Shown here: one piece after another, positions 13,508 to 14,645 of the stretch | How positions within the stretch are numbered: position 1 is the stretch's first letter | Layout of the letters: each line of letters starts with the position of its first letter | The notes under the pieces: generated by a model | The model's input: only the letters and a program-made list of their open reading frames with translations | Databases searched by the model: none | What the model was told of the DNA's origin: nothing | Translations under genes and position numbers: made by a program | NCBI GenBank assembly: GCA_945965245.1 | Contig: CAMFNC010000159.1 | Coordinates: 1 to 14,645 of the forward strand | Source: an uncultured Porphyromonas sp. | GTDB lineage: Bacteria; Bacteroidota; Bacteroidia; Bacteroidales; Porphyromonadaceae | Direction: 5' to 3' | DNA length: 14,645 nucleotides

Positions 13508-14645
13508 ATGGATTTACGCATCAAGTATCAGCGCAAAACCGTCGCCAAAAAACTTACGGTAAGCCTGCCCCCAAGCAAAAGTTTGTGGGCACGGCTACTG
13601 ATGCTTTATGCCATAGATGGCAAAGAATTACCCACATTACCCAATGATGTGGGTAATGATGTATCGGCTCTCTATCATGCTCTGCTCAAAATGCGCGCCG
13701 GAGCCACCGAGATTGATGTATTGGAAAGCGGCACAGCCATGCGTTTCCTAACAGCTTATCTGGCTGCCACAACCCAATATACCGTACTTTTGCGGGGAAG
13801 AGGAAGGCAGTATCAGCGGCCTATTGGCCCTCTGGTGAAAGCCTTGCAAAGTTTGGGGGCAAAGATAACTTATACACAAAGTGAAGGCTACCCTCCCCTA
13901 CGCATTGAGCCATCCACACTTCGAGGCGGAAAAGTACAGATCGATGCCGCAGATAGTTCGCAATTTATAAGTGCTCTGCTTCTTATATCACCACTGCTGC
14001 CGAACGGTTTGACGATAGAAAATAAAACTTATAGTTCTTCGGCTCCATATATTCACATGACAGAGGCAGTTTTAGCAGAATACCGACTGCACGGACTAAG
14101 CCGAACACCTGTGGTAGAGCCGGACTGGACAGCGGCTTCGGCTCTTTATGCCCTATGCGCTCTCACTCGGACAGAGGTTAGTCTGCCCGGACTACAACCT
14201 CAATCTTTGCAGGGAGATGCCATTCTGCAAAACCACTTTTCCCTATTAGGCGTTGAAACCACATTCGATGAAATAGGAGCCACGCTTCACTTTTCTTCTC
14301 ACAGACTCAGCACCTCCGCTTTACCGGAATGGAATTTCGATAATTCGCCCGACATCGTACCCAATATAGTCGTTGCTTGTTTAGGGCTGGGGCTTCCCTT
14401 TCACTTCACCGGTGTAGCCCGCCTTCGGCTCAAGGAGAGCGATCGCATCTTAGCACTCCAGCACAATGCAGCAGCAGCCGGTTTCCGATTGGGAGTATCG
14501 AATGATGCTCTTTTTTATGACGGTTCTCCGGCAGAATCTGATGCCATCGGATGTATTGACCCAATGAGCGACCACCGCATAGCCATGGCTTTTGCCCTTT
14601 TGGCGTGCAAATTACCCCAAGGACTGACCATTCGCAACGTTGAGG
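13508..14645 (+). CDS. aroA: 3-phosphoshikimate 1-carboxyvinyltransferase (EPSP synthase), partial at right edge
   Basis: Translation from the ATG at 13508 gives 379 codons with no stop before the window ends; perhaps 25-45 C-terminal residues are missing. Active-site blocks in order: PPSKSLWAR (21-29; K24, S25, R29), ESGTAMRFL (73-81), RGRGRQYQRPIGPL (96-109, R100 at the E. coli Arg124 position), DSSQFISALLL (149-159), D282 in NSPDIVP, RLKESDRI (307-314) and DHRIAMAFALLA (356-367). The enzyme joins shikimate-3-phosphate and PEP in the shikimate pathway. The sequence is divergent, as Bacteroidota AroA tend to be: it has ESGT instead of NAGT, and Phe where E. coli has Pro101. It follows gpmA by 19 bp, with no promoter evident in between. 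Confidence 0.95.
   Translation, partial: MDLRIKYQRKTVAKKLTVSLPPSKSLWARLLMLYAIDGKELPTLPNDVGNDVSALYHALLKMRAGATEIDVLESGTAMRFLTAYLAATTQYTVLLRGRGRQYQRPIGPLVKALQSLGAKITYTQSEGYPPLRIEPSTLRGGKVQIDAADSSQFISALLLISPLLPNGLTIENKTYSSSAPYIHMTEAVLAEYRLHGLSRTPVVEPDWTAASALYALCALTRTEVSLPGLQPQSLQGDAILQNHFSLLGVETTFDEIGATLHFSSHRLSTSALPEWNFDNSPDIVPNIVVACLGLGLPFHFTGVARLRLKESDRILALQHNAAAAGFRLGVSNDALFYDGSPAESDAIGCIDPMSDHRIAMAFALLACKLPQGLTIRNVE

Overview
The window looks like chromosomal DNA of a Bacteroidota species, most likely order Bacteroidales and possibly Porphyromonas or a close relative. The grounds are: a TonB-dependent receptor with an N-terminal carboxypeptidase-regulatory-like domain; several surface lipoproteins and C-terminal-Phe outer-membrane barrels typical of the phylum; promoter-like boxes close to the Bacteroidota consensus (TTTG / TAnnTTTG) and no obvious Shine-Dalgarno sites; a Bacteroidota-type divergent AroA; and a degenerate minisatellite with a period of about 22 bp that resembles repeats I associate with Porphyromonas. 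The genus is an inference. No phage, transposase, CRISPR, tRNA or rRNA was seen.

Layout. (1) Minus strand, 1-1294: a small outer-membrane beta-barrel gene, then a DivIC/FtsB-like division protein, then a four-helix membrane protein that runs off the left edge. The last two overlap by one base (stop/start TAATG). (2) 1295-1658: a divergent intergenic region holding the degenerate ~22-bp repeat, arranged as an 84-bp imperfect palindrome, and, next to the following operon, a promoter-like box followed by three abutting palindromes. (3) Plus strand, 1659-8305: a tight four-gene cell-envelope operon of TonB-dependent receptor, lipoprotein with a lamin-tail-like region (DUF4876-like), plug-less outer-membrane barrel (DUF6850-like) and a second lipoprotein. 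It has no SusD. It looks like a surface acquisition system of unknown substrate and is the best candidate here for an under-described system. (4) 8306-8721: an AT-rich gene-free stretch with a 14-bp palindrome, a long-range 13-bp stem followed by a T-run (possible small RNA or leader), and a good TAnnTTTG promoter box. (5) Plus strand, 8722-14645: a coiled-coil lipoprotein, a HAD nucleotidase starting at TTG inside the lipoprotein stop region, RecO directly abutting it, a secreted C69 dipeptidase, 2,3-bisphosphoglycerate-dependent phosphoglycerate mutase and AroA (cut by the right edge). The first three are probably translationally linked.

How they fit together: the left cluster serves the cell envelope and division. 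The central operon probably brings a scarce nutrient (metal chelate, heme, cofactor or peptide-like ligand) across the outer membrane using TonB energy. The right cluster is housekeeping (nucleotide clean-up, recombinational repair, glycolysis, shikimate pathway) plus dipeptide hydrolysis, which would suit a peptide-fermenting lifestyle.
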